Assembly: GCA_965261065.1 (NCBI GenBank)
Contig: OZ253444.1
Span: 5,208,001 to 5,272,000, forward strand
From: JAKZVK01 sp965261065
GTDB taxonomy: Bacteria > Acidobacteriota > Terriglobia > Bryobacterales > UBA6623
DNA: 64,000 nt
Reading direction: 5' to 3'
The position numbers and the translations under genes were made by a program. The notes beneath the pieces were generated by a model. The model ran no database searches. It was not told the DNA's origin and saw only the letters and a program-made list of their open reading frames with translations. Shown in pieces: positions 46,440 to 57,000 of the stretch; the first letter of the stretch is position 1; each line of letters begins with the position of its first letter.

Positions 46440-48461
46440 CTATCGTAACAAACCGTCCCTTAGTAGTTGGACGTGATGTTGTCCTCTAGGAAGCATGACG
46501 GCCCAATGATTCTTGGCGGGTTTCTTGACGGCGAGGACCTGCAAATCAACGGGCTGGTGGTCAACGAGGATCGTACTTGGATGCACGTCGACAAGGGCGA
46601 TGGCGCGGCTGGCGGAGTAGTAGAGGAGCTCGATCCCGTCCTCGGTGACTTGTGCATCGAGAAGATCACCGGTCAGGCGCAACAGCCGCATCGGCGGTAC
46701 GGCATCGCCGGGCCCAAGGCGATGCTTGCCAGGCGGAAGCCACGCCGTCGCCCCGTCAGTCACGGGCCAACTTCGGTCGTTGACGCGAACGGGCCCCGGC
46801 CAGTTAACGCCGAACGGCCGGTCGCTCTCGACCCGCCAGGGATCGGCGTCTTCATCTCGGCCGGCCTTTGAGTTGACCCTTGCTGCCGTGACTCTTGGCG
46901 CCGCGAAGGGCAACAGACCCCAATCGGGACGCGAAATCGAGTATTCGAAGTAAAGCATAACGCGCGAGAACGCCTGTCCGGAAAGCCGCAAGAGCTGGAA
47001 TAGCTCGACGTCTACTTGTTTCTTGGTCGGGTAGGTTTGTTGGTAACGCTCGACGATGTTGATGTCGATCGCCAGCCGCCTGGGGTCGTGCGCGAGGGGA
47101 GCGTAGCGGCCCGCGATCTCGACGTAGCGCCCAGGGCCCAGGTTCCATAGCGTCGCCGGGTCTTCAACAACCAACGTAAAGTCGTGCTTCTCCGCTAAAG
47201 GCAGCAGGGCGGCGGCATCAGCTCCAAGATACTCCCGCATGCGGGTGTCGAAGCGGTCGTCGATCTGCGTCAACACAAGGTCCAACTCGGGACGCACATC
47301 GCGGACCACCTCGATCCACTGTTGCTGTAGGCGCAAGGCAAGCCCGGCGCGATAGTCGGCAAACTGCTCCCAGGCCTTCCGGTTGCGGTCCCAGAAATAG
47401 GGCGAGGCGGCGTCGAAAAGCAGTATCGGATCCATGCTCGCTCGGCGGCGCCATTCTTCGCGCACGTAGCTGTTCATGGGCGTGAAGCGTGCCGGGTTCG
47501 ACGGCCCGTGCAACGACTCGAAGTAGAGTTCCGCCAGGTTTACGCCGTCCCAGTCGAAACGCTCGAGCAAGCCTCGGACGCCCTGCTCGACGCGATCGAA
47601 GCAAGAGGGCTCGGCTAGGTTGACGAGCTTGCGCCAGTCCAGTTGCGCGTCGTCGAGCGTGGCGGTCTTCTCACGGCATTCAGGGTAACGGCGCCAGAAC
47701 TCTTCGCTGACATGCGGCAGCTCGAGCCACGCGTAGACGAGGATACCCTGCCGGTGGCACTCTTTGATGAGTTGGCGCAGGTAGGCAATACGTGTCTCGT
47801 CCGGCTCATGCCCGTCCGTTTCATAGAAGTGCCAGGCGCTCACGTGCAAAGCGGCCGCGCCGGCTTGCCGCCAGCGGCGGGCCATGTAGGCCAAGTCGGC
47901 GCGCGCTCGGTAGGAGTAGTCGAAGAACAGCCAGGTGCGGTCGCCGCGAAACGGCAGCGTGACGCCGAGGTCGACCAGGGCGTGAATCAGATAAGGAAAG
48001 CGTTCGTAGCCCTGTTGGCCGGGAGGTAGGATGCTCCAGAGTAGTCCGCCTCCGGAGCGGCGCAGGCCGGCGACGAGCGGCGCACCGCTGTGCTTTTCGT
48101 GAACGAAGACTTCAGCGTCGCCGGGCAGAGTGTAGACGGTAACCTCGGTTGGCTTCTCCCAAAAGATCGGCAGCTTCGGCGCTCGCCGATCAATCACTCT
48201 CGCCACCCGGACACTCTTACCACCGGGATGGAATCCAGCTTCGCGGGCAGCGGGCGAGTCGCCGACGACGATGCGAAAGCGGGTTGCGGATCGCGTGGCA
48301 TTCAGTCCGACACTGGAGAGCACCGGTTGCCAGAGGGACGGCTCATCTACCTGGACCTCCAGGTCGGGTCGGCGCGGTTCGTTCGGCGTGAGCGTCGGTA
48401 ACAGAGCAGCCGTCCACAGCAAGACACACGCGAACCGGAAAACCTTGGCGGGAGTGGGCAT
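46440..48461 (-). CDS. Exported TIM-barrel glycoside-hydrolase-like protein
   Basis: A 673-residue protein. A signal peptide (PTPAKVFRFACVLLWTAALLP) is followed by a region of about 160 residues with an alpha/beta look (VVGDSPAAREAGF). From about residue 190 a barrel resembles PgaB/PelA-like or GHL-type glycosidases: CHRQGILVYAWLELPHVSEE, ERFDWDGVNLAELYFESLHG with a candidate catalytic acidic pair, and DLVLTQIDDRFDTRM. The end is beta-rich. ATG 48461 lies two bases after the stop of the TPR/barrel gene, so the two are co-translated. No NodB deacetylase motif was seen. It probably trims or processes an exported polysaccharide. Confidence 0.7.
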   Translation of the reverse strand: MPTPAKVFRFACVLLWTAALLPTLTPNEPRRPDLEVQVDEPSLWQPVLSSVGLNATRSATRFRIVVGDSPAAREAGFHPGGKSVRVARVIDRRAPKLPIFWEKPTEVTVYTLPGDAEVFVHEKHSGAPLVAGLRRSGGGLLWSILPPGQQGYERFPYLIHALVDLGVTLPFRGDRTWLFFDYSYRARADLAYMARRWRQAGAAALHVSAWHFYETDGHEPDETRIAYLRQLIKECHRQGILVYAWLELPHVSEEFWRRYPECREKTATLDDAQLDWRKLVNLAEPSCFDRVEQGVRGLLERFDWDGVNLAELYFESLHGPSNPARFTPMNSYVREEWRRRASMDPILLFDAASPYFWDRNRKAWEQFADYRAGLALRLQQQWIEVVRDVRPELDLVLTQIDDRFDTRMREYLGADAAALLPLAEKHDFTLVVEDPATLWNLGPGRYVEIAGRYAPLAHDPRRLAIDINIVERYQQTYPTKKQVDVELFQLLRLSGQAFSRVMLYFEYSISRPDWGLLPFAAPRVTAARVNSKAGRDEDADPWRVESDRPFGVNWPGPVRVNDRSWPVTDGATAWLPPGKHRLGPGDAVPPMRLLRLTGDLLDAQVTEDGIELLYYSASRAIALVDVHPSTILVDHQPVDLQVLAVKKPAKNHWAVMLPRGQHHVQLLRDGLLR

Positions 48462-48463
48462 CC

Positions 48464-50860
48464 CTACCTCGCGAACGAGTACCACAAACCCACCCGCACA
48501 TCCCAGTAGTTCGGCCGGCGTGGGTTGAAGCGATTCTCCAGATGCACGCCGCGCACGACATTGACCGAGAGGTCCATGGGCGGGGAAACGCCGGGGACGC
48601 GCAGCCGAATACCCGGCCCGACCTCGGCATAATTCGCCCAGTATTGCCGCTTGGTGTCGGCCGTGAAGTTGAGGTTGAAATACACCTTGGCATTGAGGCC
48701 GCCACGCGGCGCCGGCCGGTAGCCCGGACGCAGTTGCCAGTAGCCGACCACGTTGTCGTCGAGCCGGCTCACGTAGACGCTGTCAACGTTCGTCTCGATG
48801 AACTTGCCCGACCAGCGGTTGGCCAGTGTCGGGCCCGCGGCCCGAAAGAAGTTGATGCCGCCGCGGTAGTCGGGCCCGGCGCGGGGCACGCCCGGCGGAC
48901 GCTCACCCAAATAGTTGAACGCCTCGCCCGCCTCGGCCCACAGGGTCACGCCGCGGCGCGTCGGTGTTCGCACGCCGAATCCCGCGATCAGTGAGCTTTC
49001 CGAGAGGAACTGTGGAACGAGTTCGGCCGTTTGCTGCCGTGCGTCTCCGATGAATCGCAGCGACAGATACGGCCGCAGCGGCAAGCGTCCCAGTCGAAAC
49101 TCCGTCTTGAGCTGCGAGTAGAGGAAGGCGTTCTTGTATCGCGAGGAGACGAAGGGGAACGTCCACAACGTTGTCGTCACGCGCCGGAACTGCGGCTCGA
49201 GGTTCTCGTACGACTGCCGCGCCTGTCCCGCGATCGCGGGGTCCGAACTGGCCGAGGCGATTCGGAACCACTTGAACGCCTCGCGGTCTTGCCTGAGCAG
49301 GTTGTGAACGACACCGAGCTTCAGGGCCACCGTATGGTCGTCGGGGTTGATCTCGTACGCGCGAAGGAACTCCCGCCGGGCGTCTTTGAGATAGCTGGCG
49401 CGCAGGCTCTTCTCACCCAGCTCACGGTGCGGTTTGGCTTTCGCCTCGTTGATGTGCCGCAGCGTCTCTTGGGCGCGTTCAGCTACGCCATCGTCGGGAC
49501 TCTGCCGCACTTTCTCGAGTAGTTGAACCGCCGCCTCTTCGTTTCTCCGTTCGAGATACAAGAAAGCCAACTGGCTGGCGGACAGCAGGTCGTCGGGTTT
49601 CTGGCGAACAATGATCTCGAACTCCTTGCGGGCTTCCTCGGTGTTGCCGACCTCGAGCTGCAAGTAGGCGAGGTCGCGACGCAGCTCCGTGTCCTCGTAG
49701 TGCAACTCGAGGGCGCGGCGAAATTCCGATGCATAGGGATAGCGCGCCGGGAGCTTCTCCTTCGCGGCCTCGGCGATGCGGGTGTCCTTCGACCGCGACG
49801 CCAGCAGCCACGCGCCCACCGCGGCTTCGGGGTCGCCGGCCGCCGCCCGCGACCGCGCCAGCTTGAGCAAGATTTCGTCCCGCGGCTGGTCAGACGGCAC
49901 GATCCAGGCGGCCAGATAGTGATCGACGGCCTTCGCCGGTTGCCCATGCCTTTCATAAAGGCCGGCCAGTTCGAGTTGCGCCGAGCGGTTGAACGGATCG
50001 TCCTCGACGACCTTCTTCCACCGGGCGATGCCCTCGCTCCACTCGCGGTCGATTCCTTCCAAGGCTTTGAGCGCGGTCTCGCGGACCTCGGCGTCGGAGT
50101 CCTCCCGCAGAGAGCCGAACAACTCGAAGGCCCGCCGCTGTTCGCCGGTTTCGTACGACAGGAACGCCAGCTCTAGCGAAGCCCGCCGGTCGCGGGGATC
50201 GAGTTCCACGGCTTGCGTGAACATATCGCGTGCCCACTCGCTCTCCCCGACCTTGAGGTATGTGTAGCGGAGGTCTTTGCGGAGCGACGCCAGCAGCGGG
50301 GCCTCCTGTACGGCTTTGCGGAAGTGGACGATCGCGGTGTCGTAGTCCTCTTCGTGCAGCGCGCGGTAGGCGTCTTCGAGCGGCTCGCGTGCCGGGCCTG
50401 TCTCGGCAACGCGCTTATCCGGAGTTTCGGGCGGTGTAGCAAGAACGCTCAGTGCTTGTGCGGCCGTTCGCTGTTCTGCCTCATCCCCGTTGGCAGCCAC
50501 ACGCTGGAAGAGAGTCGCTGCCTGATCGATGTTGCCTGTTCGCTGATAGGAGAACGCCAGATCCAGCGTGGTCTGTTGGTCCCGCTGGTTGAGCTGCAAG
50601 ACGTAACGGAAAACGCCCTGCGCGGTCTGCTCGTCCGTCGTCTTCAGGTAGGTGTAGGCTAGTTCTTTGTGGACCGACACCCGTACCGGCGCCATCCTAG
50701 CGGCCGATTCGAATTGCTCAATAGCGTCGGATAGCTCGCCGGACCGCAGGGCTACATAACCCTGTGCGAGAGCTTGTTCGAGAGGATCGTGAGCCGGATC
50801 CAGCGACTGTGCGGCTAACGGCGAGCACGCAAGCAGCAGTACCGCAAGAAGCGCTGCCAC
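48464..50860 (-). CDS. TPR plus outer-membrane beta-barrel protein (NfrA/PgaA/PelB-like)
   Basis: A 798-residue protein. A signal peptide (AALLAVLLLACSPLAAQ) leads into TPR units over about residues 25-560 (LEQALAQGYVALRSGELSDA, DDHTVALKLGVVHNLLRQ). The last 235 residues alternate as a beta-barrel, including LGRLPLRPYLSLRFIGDAR, YWQLRPGYRPAPRGGLNAK and a terminal VRVGLWYSFAR ending on Arg after aromatic residues. This architecture matches outer-membrane exopolysaccharide porins such as PgaA, PelB and NfrA; the barrel segment is most NfrA-like by eye. Its partner immediately downstream is the glycosidase-like gene. An IS1595 copy begins 73 bases upstream of the start and may have altered its promoter. 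Confidence 0.75.
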   Translation of the reverse strand: MAALLAVLLLACSPLAAQSLDPAHDPLEQALAQGYVALRSGELSDAIEQFESAARMAPVRVSVHKELAYTYLKTTDEQTAQGVFRYVLQLNQRDQQTTLDLAFSYQRTGNIDQAATLFQRVAANGDEAEQRTAAQALSVLATPPETPDKRVAETGPAREPLEDAYRALHEEDYDTAIVHFRKAVQEAPLLASLRKDLRYTYLKVGESEWARDMFTQAVELDPRDRRASLELAFLSYETGEQRRAFELFGSLREDSDAEVRETALKALEGIDREWSEGIARWKKVVEDDPFNRSAQLELAGLYERHGQPAKAVDHYLAAWIVPSDQPRDEILLKLARSRAAAGDPEAAVGAWLLASRSKDTRIAEAAKEKLPARYPYASEFRRALELHYEDTELRRDLAYLQLEVGNTEEARKEFEIIVRQKPDDLLSASQLAFLYLERRNEEAAVQLLEKVRQSPDDGVAERAQETLRHINEAKAKPHRELGEKSLRASYLKDARREFLRAYEINPDDHTVALKLGVVHNLLRQDREAFKWFRIASASSDPAIAGQARQSYENLEPQFRRVTTTLWTFPFVSSRYKNAFLYSQLKTEFRLGRLPLRPYLSLRFIGDARQQTAELVPQFLSESSLIAGFGVRTPTRRGVTLWAEAGEAFNYLGERPPGVPRAGPDYRGGINFFRAAGPTLANRWSGKFIETNVDSVYVSRLDDNVVGYWQLRPGYRPAPRGGLNAKVYFNLNFTADTKRQYWANYAEVGPGIRLRVPGVSPPMDLSVNVVRGVHLENRFNPRRPNYWDVRVGLWYSFAR

Positions 50861-50932
50861 GTTAGGGGTGGGGGGACGCCATCATCAAATCACAAAACTG
50901 GTAGAAAAAGCAACCCAATAACAAATAAAATA

Positions 50933-51963
50933 GCTGGGTATCCACTTGACTCAGGTGACCCCAAGATGTAGTGTAGGGCCTGGTGGAGGATTACCCGCGC
51001 GACCAACTCGAATTTGAGTCTCACTTTGCGAGCGAGGAGGCTTGCCGCGACTATCTGTTCGCCTTGCGCTGGCCAGAGGGTTTCCGCTGTCCAAGGTGTG
51101 GGCATGAGCGCGCTTGGCCGGTGCGCAAAGTGTGGTTCGAATGCGCTCGCTGCGGGCGGCAAACCTCCGTCACCGCCGGCACGATCTTTCAAGACACACG
51201 CAAGCCGCTGCGGCTGTGGTTCCGGGCGATGTGGACCATCACCACGCAGAAGAATGGGGCCAGCGCCCTGGGTCTACAGCGCGTTCTGGGACTGGGCAGT
51301 TACCAAACCGCCTGGCCTTGGATGCACAAGCTGAGGCGAGCGATGGTGCGCCCGGGGCGGGAGCGATTGACGGGCCTCGTCGAGGTCGATGAGACCTACT
51401 GGGGCGCTGAAGAAGAAGGGGTAATCGGCCGGCAGACCGAGCGTAAAGCGTTGATTGCAGTCGCCGCGGAAGAGAGAGGCACCGGGCTGGGGCGCATCCG
51501 CATGCAGCGCGTTCAGAACGCCTCGGCGGCCAGTTTGATGCCCTTCGTCGAGGAGTCGGTCGAGCCGGGCAGCGTGGTTGTTACCGACAACTGGTCGGGC
51601 TACGATCCGCTCAAGAAGAAGGACTACCAGCGTCGTATCATCTCGATTAACAACCGCCGCGAGCAGGCCTCGCAGCTACTGCCGAGGGTGCACTTGGCGA
51701 TCTCGCTACTCAAGCGCTGGATGCTGGGCACGCATCAGGGGGCGGTCAGCCACGAGCATCTGGACTACTATCTCGACGAGTTCGTGTTCCGCTTCAATCG
51801 GCGCAGATCACGCAGTCGGAGCAAGCTCTTCTACCGCCTTGTGCAGCAGGCCATGGCGGTGGAGCCGACGCCGTACCGCTCGATCGTCGCCGATTGGGAC
51901 GCTAAGACGCTGTGAGCCCAACTACAAGATGTTGGGGTCACCTGAGTCAAGTGGATACCCGGC
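50933..51963 (+). mobile_element. IS1595-family insertion sequence, copy 2
   Basis: A 1031-bp copy of the element at 5890-6920 with the same terminal repeats. It is flanked by an 8-bp duplication ATAAAATA at 50925-50932 and 51964-51971. Its target is an AT-rich stretch upstream of the TPR/barrel gene. Four differences from copy 1 were seen. Confidence 0.93.
50983..51915 (+). CDS. IS1595-family (ISXO2-like) transposase, copy 2
   Basis: A 310-residue protein with the same zinc ribbon (CPRCG, CARCG) and catalytic residues (VEVDETYW, VVVTDNWSGY) as the copy at 5940. Two amino-acid changes were noted: Gly for Val at residue 146, and Ser for Gly in the SRSK stretch near residue 281. Neither touches the catalytic residues. 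GTG start. The gene points away from the TPR/barrel gene, and is intact. Confidence 0.93.
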   Translation: MEDYPRDQLEFESHFASEEACRDYLFALRWPEGFRCPRCGHERAWPVRKVWFECARCGRQTSVTAGTIFQDTRKPLRLWFRAMWTITTQKNGASALGLQRVLGLGSYQTAWPWMHKLRRAMVRPGRERLTGLVEVDETYWGAEEEGVIGRQTERKALIAVAAEERGTGLGRIRMQRVQNASAASLMPFVEESVEPGSVVVTDNWSGYDPLKKKDYQRRIISINNRREQASQLLPRVHLAISLLKRWMLGTHQGAVSHEHLDYYLDEFVFRFNRRRSRSRSKLFYRLVQQAMAVEPTPYRSIVADWDAKTL

Positions 51964-52347
51964 ATAAAATATACCGATTTAATGTTAGCTTTATATTGCG
52001 CTCGCCGGCCCTCCTACGCCCCTCACCAGCTAAGCCTCGGTGCCTTTGCACATCCCATTGTGCGTAGCCGGCTCGACCCAAAACTCAGAGCCGCGGGCCT
52101 CTGGCCTGCGAGCGTCGACCTCCGGGTCGACGTCTCTCCTCTTGTTAGCCACCGCCGCCACGAGCCCGGAAACCGAGCCGTGACCGTCAGGGAGCGGTCC
52201 GGCACAAGCCCTGAGCCCATTCTGGCCGCTCATACCCGCATCGTCCCCGCGACCGGCCCGCGCCTGGATCCTCCCGGCGGCCTGCGGAGAGATTGCGCGG
52301 ATCCATCACCGGTTTACTTCCCCCACGCCAGCAACGAGAATACGGGG
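51964..52347. other. Intergenic gap with composite repeats
   Basis: The frame of the following gene is open back to 51982, but this part has no signal peptide and contains a GTCGAC-CTCCGG-GTCGAC hairpin (52112-52135) and a copy of the 32-bp intergenic repeat (52171-52202, one mismatch). I treat it as non-coding. Confidence 0.6.
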
Positions 52348-53442
52348 ATGGCCAAGGCACTTGCCGCGCTGTCCCTGATCGTCCTCCTGGCGGCCCTGGC
52401 CATCACTGCCGGCGGCCGGCCGCCCTCGCACACCGAAGTCTCCATCGACGGCGCCCGCTTCCTCATCAACGGCAAGCACACCTACGAAGGCCGCACTTGG
52501 CAGGGCCACCGCATCGAGGGACTGCTCTTCAACTCGCGCATGGTGCAAGGTATCTTCGACGACCTCAACCCCGAGACGCGCGATCGCTGGTCCTACCCCG
52601 ACACCGGCCGTTGGGACCCCACACGCAACACGAACGAGTTCGTGGCCGCGATGCCGGTCTGGAAGCAGCACGGCCTGCTCGCCTTCACTATCAATTTGCA
52701 GGGCGGCAGCCCTGAGGGCTACTCCAAAGGCCAGCCGTGGCACAATTCGGCCTTCGCCGCCGACGGCGAACTGCGGTCCGTCTATATGATGCGGCTGACA
52801 CGCATCCTTGACCGCGCCGACGAGCTTGGGATGGTCGCGATCGTCGGCCTGTTTTACTTCGGTCAGGACGAACGCCTGCGTGACGAGGAGGCCGTCAAGC
52901 GCGCGCTCGTCAACACCGTCGACTGGCTGCTCGATAAGGGCTATCGAAACGTCCTGCTCGAGATCAACAACGAATGTAACGTTCGCAAATACGACCACGA
53001 GATCCTTGGTAAAGACCACATCCACGAGCTGATCGAGCGGGCCAAGGCCCGTACCCGTGACGGTCGCCGCCTGTTAGTGAGCACCAGCTACGGCGGACGT
53101 AAGGTGCCCGAGGCGAATGTCGTCCGCACCGCCGACTTCCTGCTCGTCCACGGCAACGGTGTGAAAGACCCGGCGCGCATCACCGAGATGGTGCGACAGA
53201 CCCGCCAGGTGCCCGGCTACCGTCCGATGCCGATCGGGTTCAACGAAGACGACCACTTCGACTTTGACAAGGGCTCCTACAACATGCTCTCGGCGATCAC
53301 GGAGTACGCCTCGTGGGGCTACTTCGACCCCGGCGAAAGCAACTACCGCGATGGCTATCAGTGCCCACCGGTCGACTGGGGGCTCGTCACGCACCGCAAG
53401 CAGGCCTTCTTCGCCAAGCTGAAGGAAGTCACCGGATATTAG
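52348..53442 (+). CDS. Exported glycoside-hydrolase-like (clan A/GH5-type) protein
   Basis: A 364-residue protein. A signal peptide or anchor (LAALSLIVLLAALAITAGG) is followed by VSIDGARFLINGKHTYEGRTW, the usual entry of cellulase-like barrels. VLLEINNEC with Glu at the end of strand 4 and PIGFNEDDHFD with Glu at strand 7 could be the acid/base and nucleophile. The fit with GH5-like families is by shape and motif order only. ATG 52348 was chosen because the longer reading covers repeats. The nicotinamidase gene begins 20 bases downstream. Confidence 0.65.
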   Translation: MAKALAALSLIVLLAALAITAGGRPPSHTEVSIDGARFLINGKHTYEGRTWQGHRIEGLLFNSRMVQGIFDDLNPETRDRWSYPDTGRWDPTRNTNEFVAAMPVWKQHGLLAFTINLQGGSPEGYSKGQPWHNSAFAADGELRSVYMMRLTRILDRADELGMVAIVGLFYFGQDERLRDEEAVKRALVNTVDWLLDKGYRNVLLEINNECNVRKYDHEILGKDHIHELIERAKARTRDGRRLLVSTSYGGRKVPEANVVRTADFLLVHGNGVKDPARITEMVRQTRQVPGYRPMPIGFNEDDHFDFDKGSYNMLSAITEYASWGYFDPGESNYRDGYQCPPVDWGLVTHRKQAFFAKLKEVTGY

Positions 53443-53462
53443 CGACGAGGAATCAGACGGCC

Positions 53463-54086
53463 GTGCGAGCGTTGATCGTGATCGACCTGCAAAACGATTT
53501 CATGCCGGGAGGCTCACTGCCCGTCCCCGACGGGGACGCGGTGGTGCCGGTCGTCAACCGCGTGATGCGGAATTTCGACTTGGTCGTTGTGTCGCAGGAC
53601 TGGCATCCGGCCGGCCACGGAAGCTTCGCTTCGCAACACCCAGGCAAGAAGCCGGGCGAGGTCGTTGACCTGAACGGGCTCGATCAGATCCTCTGGCCCG
53701 ACCATTGCGTCGAAGACACCGAAGGCGCAGCGTTCCACGATGACGTGGCGACGGATCACATCGCGAAGATCTTCCACAAGGGCACGGACTTGGGGCTAGA
53801 CAGTTACAGCACGTTCTTCGACAACGCGCACCGCAAGTCGACTGGCATGGGCGACTACCTGCGAGAGCAAGGCGTCACAGACGTCTACCTGTTGGGTCTG
53901 GCAACGGACTATTGTGTCAAGTTCAGCGCCCTCGACGCGGTCGAGTGCGGATTCAAGGTGCACGTCATCGACGACGGTTGTCGCGGGATCGACCTGCATG
54001 CCGGGGATGTGAGCAAGGCGCTTGACGAGATGCGGGCCGCCGGAGCCGAGATTGTCACGAGCAATGAAACAGAGCCACCCGCATAG
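53463..54086 (+). CDS. pncA: Nicotinamidase (PncA)
   Basis: A 207-residue cytoplasmic enzyme that deamidates nicotinamide to nicotinic acid for NAD salvage. The catalytic triad is Asp8 (VIDLQNDFMPGGSL), Lys106 (IFHKGTD) and Cys151 (LATDYCVKFSA). The metal site is Asp46, His48 (SQDWHPAGHGSF) and His81. Length and motif spacing agree with the family. I chose GTG 53463; the frame is open to 53313, but those residues precede the conserved VIDLQNDF. Its last 23 bases overlap the start of the haem-binding gene. Confidence 0.93.
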   Translation: MRALIVIDLQNDFMPGGSLPVPDGDAVVPVVNRVMRNFDLVVVSQDWHPAGHGSFASQHPGKKPGEVVDLNGLDQILWPDHCVEDTEGAAFHDDVATDHIAKIFHKGTDLGLDSYSTFFDNAHRKSTGMGDYLREQGVTDVYLLGLATDYCVKFSALDAVECGFKVHVIDDGCRGIDLHAGDVSKALDEMRAAGAEIVTSNETEPPA

Positions 54087-57000
54087 CGGCGCACCGTGCG
54101 ACGTGTGCTCTCCCGTATCACGCGGCTCCTCCACAATCGCGAGCATCACTTTGCTTGTGATGATCGTCGTCTTCGGCCTGACTACCGGCTGCCAAAGCAC
54201 CCGGCCACCCTACCCGCCCGACGAATCCCTTGAGACCTTTCAGATCGAAGACGGTTTCCGCATCGAACTCTTTGCCTCCGAGCCTGACGTCGCCGACCCC
54301 GTCGCCATGGAGATCGACGAGGCCGGCCGCATCTACGTCGTCGAGAACTCGGGCTACCCGCTCAACACCGAGGGTGCGGTCGGCAAGGTCAAGCTGCTCG
54401 AGGACACCGACCACGACGACCGTCCCGACCGCTCGACCACGTTTGTCGATGGGCTCACGATGCCCACCGGGGTCATGGCCTGGAAGAAAGGCATCCTCGT
54501 CACCGACGCCCCGAACGTCTGGTACTTCAGAGACGAAGACGGCGATGGCCGCGCCGACATCCGCGAAGTGATGCTGGCCGGCTTCCCCTTCAACAATCCA
54601 CAACACACCGTCAGCAGCCCCTACTATGGTCTCGACAATTGGATCTACCTCTCCCACGAAGGCTACGGCCCCTCGACCGTGTTCGGTGACAAGTTCAACA
54701 ATCCCGGCAGCGAGATCCACTATCCCGCTCATGCCGACTCGCCGCGCCTACCCGTCGAGCGGCGCAGCCTGCGGTTTCGGCCCGACTCGGGGGAGATCGA
54801 CTACCTGGCCAATCAGTCGCAGTTCGGGGTGGCGTTCGACCGCTGGGGCCGCGTGTTCGTTCACAACAACTCCAATCACGTTCGGCACGAAGTCGTTGCC
54901 CCGCGTTACTTGTCGCGCAACCCACACCTTCGTATCGCGCGGCCCTGGGAGGACATGTCCGACCACGGCAACCCCGCCGCAGTGTTTCCCATTACCATCC
55001 GGCCACGGTTTGAAATCCTGTCGAACGTCGGCCAGTTCACGTCCGCCTGCGGACTCACGCTTTATCTCGGCGGCAAGTTCCCACCGGCCTTTGAAAACGT
55101 TTCCTTCGTTGCGGAGCCTGTACACAACCTCGTCCACCGCGATGTCTGGGAACCGCGCGGCGCGACGTTCACCGCCCGCCGCGCGCACGAGGAACGGGAG
55201 TTTCTGGCTTCGACCGACCGCTGGTTTCGCCCTGTGAACTTCTATATCGGGCCGGACGGCGCGCTCTATGTGATGGACTACTACCGCGAGGTGATCGAGC
55301 ATCCCGAGTGGACCTCGGCTGAGACGTACGAGTCCGAGAAACTCTACGACGGCAGCCGCTATGGGCGCATCTACCGTATCGTCCCCGAAGGCGGGTTGCC
55401 GTGCGTCGAGAGCTTCGACCTCAACGGACAGTCGGACCGTGACCTCGTGCAGAAGCTTGCCGATCCGAACATCTGGTGGCGGCGCACCGCGCAGCGCCTG
55501 TTGCTCGACCGCAACAGCGTCGGGTCGATCGCGGAGCTGACGATGTTGGCCGAAGAGAGCCCCTCCGCAGTGGGCAGGCTGCATGCGCTATGGACGCTCG
55601 ATGGGCTCGACCGCCTCGACCCTGCGCTGATCTCCGTCGCGCTCGACGACCCCGAGCCGGGGGTGCGAGAAAACGCGGTGGTGCTTGCCGAGTCGCGGTT
55701 GTCGTCGGCCCCATTGCTGATCGAGCGGATTCTCGGCATGGCGAACGATGCCGACCCGAGGGTCCGCTTCCAGGTGATGGCGACGCTCGGGGAGGTCGAT
55801 TCGCCGCGGGCGCGGGAGATGCGTGACCGGCGGTTGTTCGAAGACATCGAAGACCCCTGGGCACAGGTGGCGGCGCTTAGTTGGAAATCGGCGCAACCGG
55901 GTCAGATCTTCCGCCAGGCCATCGCCCGTCCGTCGCTGATCGCGAACGCGTCGCCGGCCAAAGCGCGCTTCTTCGAGCGGATCGCGAGCATGGTGGCGGC
56001 GAACCGCGAGTCTCCGGACCTCACCGTCGTCTTGTCGGAAGTCGCGAAGACGCGTGGAGAGGCGAATCTCTGGTGGCGTGACGCGAGCCTCAAAGGCCTC
56101 GCGCAAGGGATCGCGGGGCACACCGGCGGTCTCGACGCCGGCCTGCAGCGGCTGGTGCTAGGTCTGCTCGAAAGCGAACACGGCTCACTTCGCAAGTCGG
56201 CGCTAGAGTTGCTCGTGACAAGTGGTTTGCAACCAAACGCCGATCTCAGCGCGGCTGTTGCCAAGGCTGCCCAGCGCGCAGGCAAATCCAGCATCGATCC
56301 CGCACAGCGGGCCGACTCGATTCGTCTGCTCGCCTTGGGAGATCCGCAAGCCCACGAGCCTCTGCTCAAGGGCCTCATCACGCCGGACGTGCCCGACGCC
56401 GTGCAGGCCGAAGCGATTCGCGCCCTGGGTAGGATCGACGGCGAACCGGTAGCGGCATTCCTACTCGATAACTGGCGCAACTTCACCGGCGCGGTTCGCG
56501 CCGCGGCCGGGGAGGGCATGGCCCGCAACTCCGAGCGGCTCTCCATGCTGGTCGACGCGCTCGAGCGCGAGGAGATCCAAGTGTGGACGCTGCCATCCCG
56601 CGTCCGCCACCGCCTGATCATGCATCAAGATGTTGCGCTGCGTGAGCGCGCCCGGCGACTCATCGAGCGGCCCGCGGCCGAGCGCACGGAAGTGATCGAG
56701 CGCTACCAAGCCGCGCTCGACCTGGAGGGCGATGCTACGCGAGGCAAGGCCGTGTTCGAAGAGCACTGCTCAAAGTGTCACCAACTCAACGGCATAGGCA
56801 AAGAAGTTGGCCCCGACCTTGCGACCGTTCGCAGCCGCCCGTCGCAATACATTCTGGGCGACATTCTCTCGCCTAGCCGTTCGATCGAGCCTGAGTACGA
56901 GGCTTATGTGGTGGAGATCAGCGACGGGCGGACGCTCGATGGCGTGCTGGGACCGCAGACGTCCGCCTCGATCACGCTCCGCCGCGAGGGCGGGGAAGAG

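Noticed and set aside
51982..52347. N-terminal extension of the glycosidase-like gene
   Set aside because: It spans dispersed intergenic repeats, and a signal peptide begins at ATG 52348.
54022..54063. Earlier start for the haem-binding gene
   Set aside because: ATG 54064 is the codon from which the lipoprotein signal can be read at normal distance; the earlier codons lie deep in pncA.
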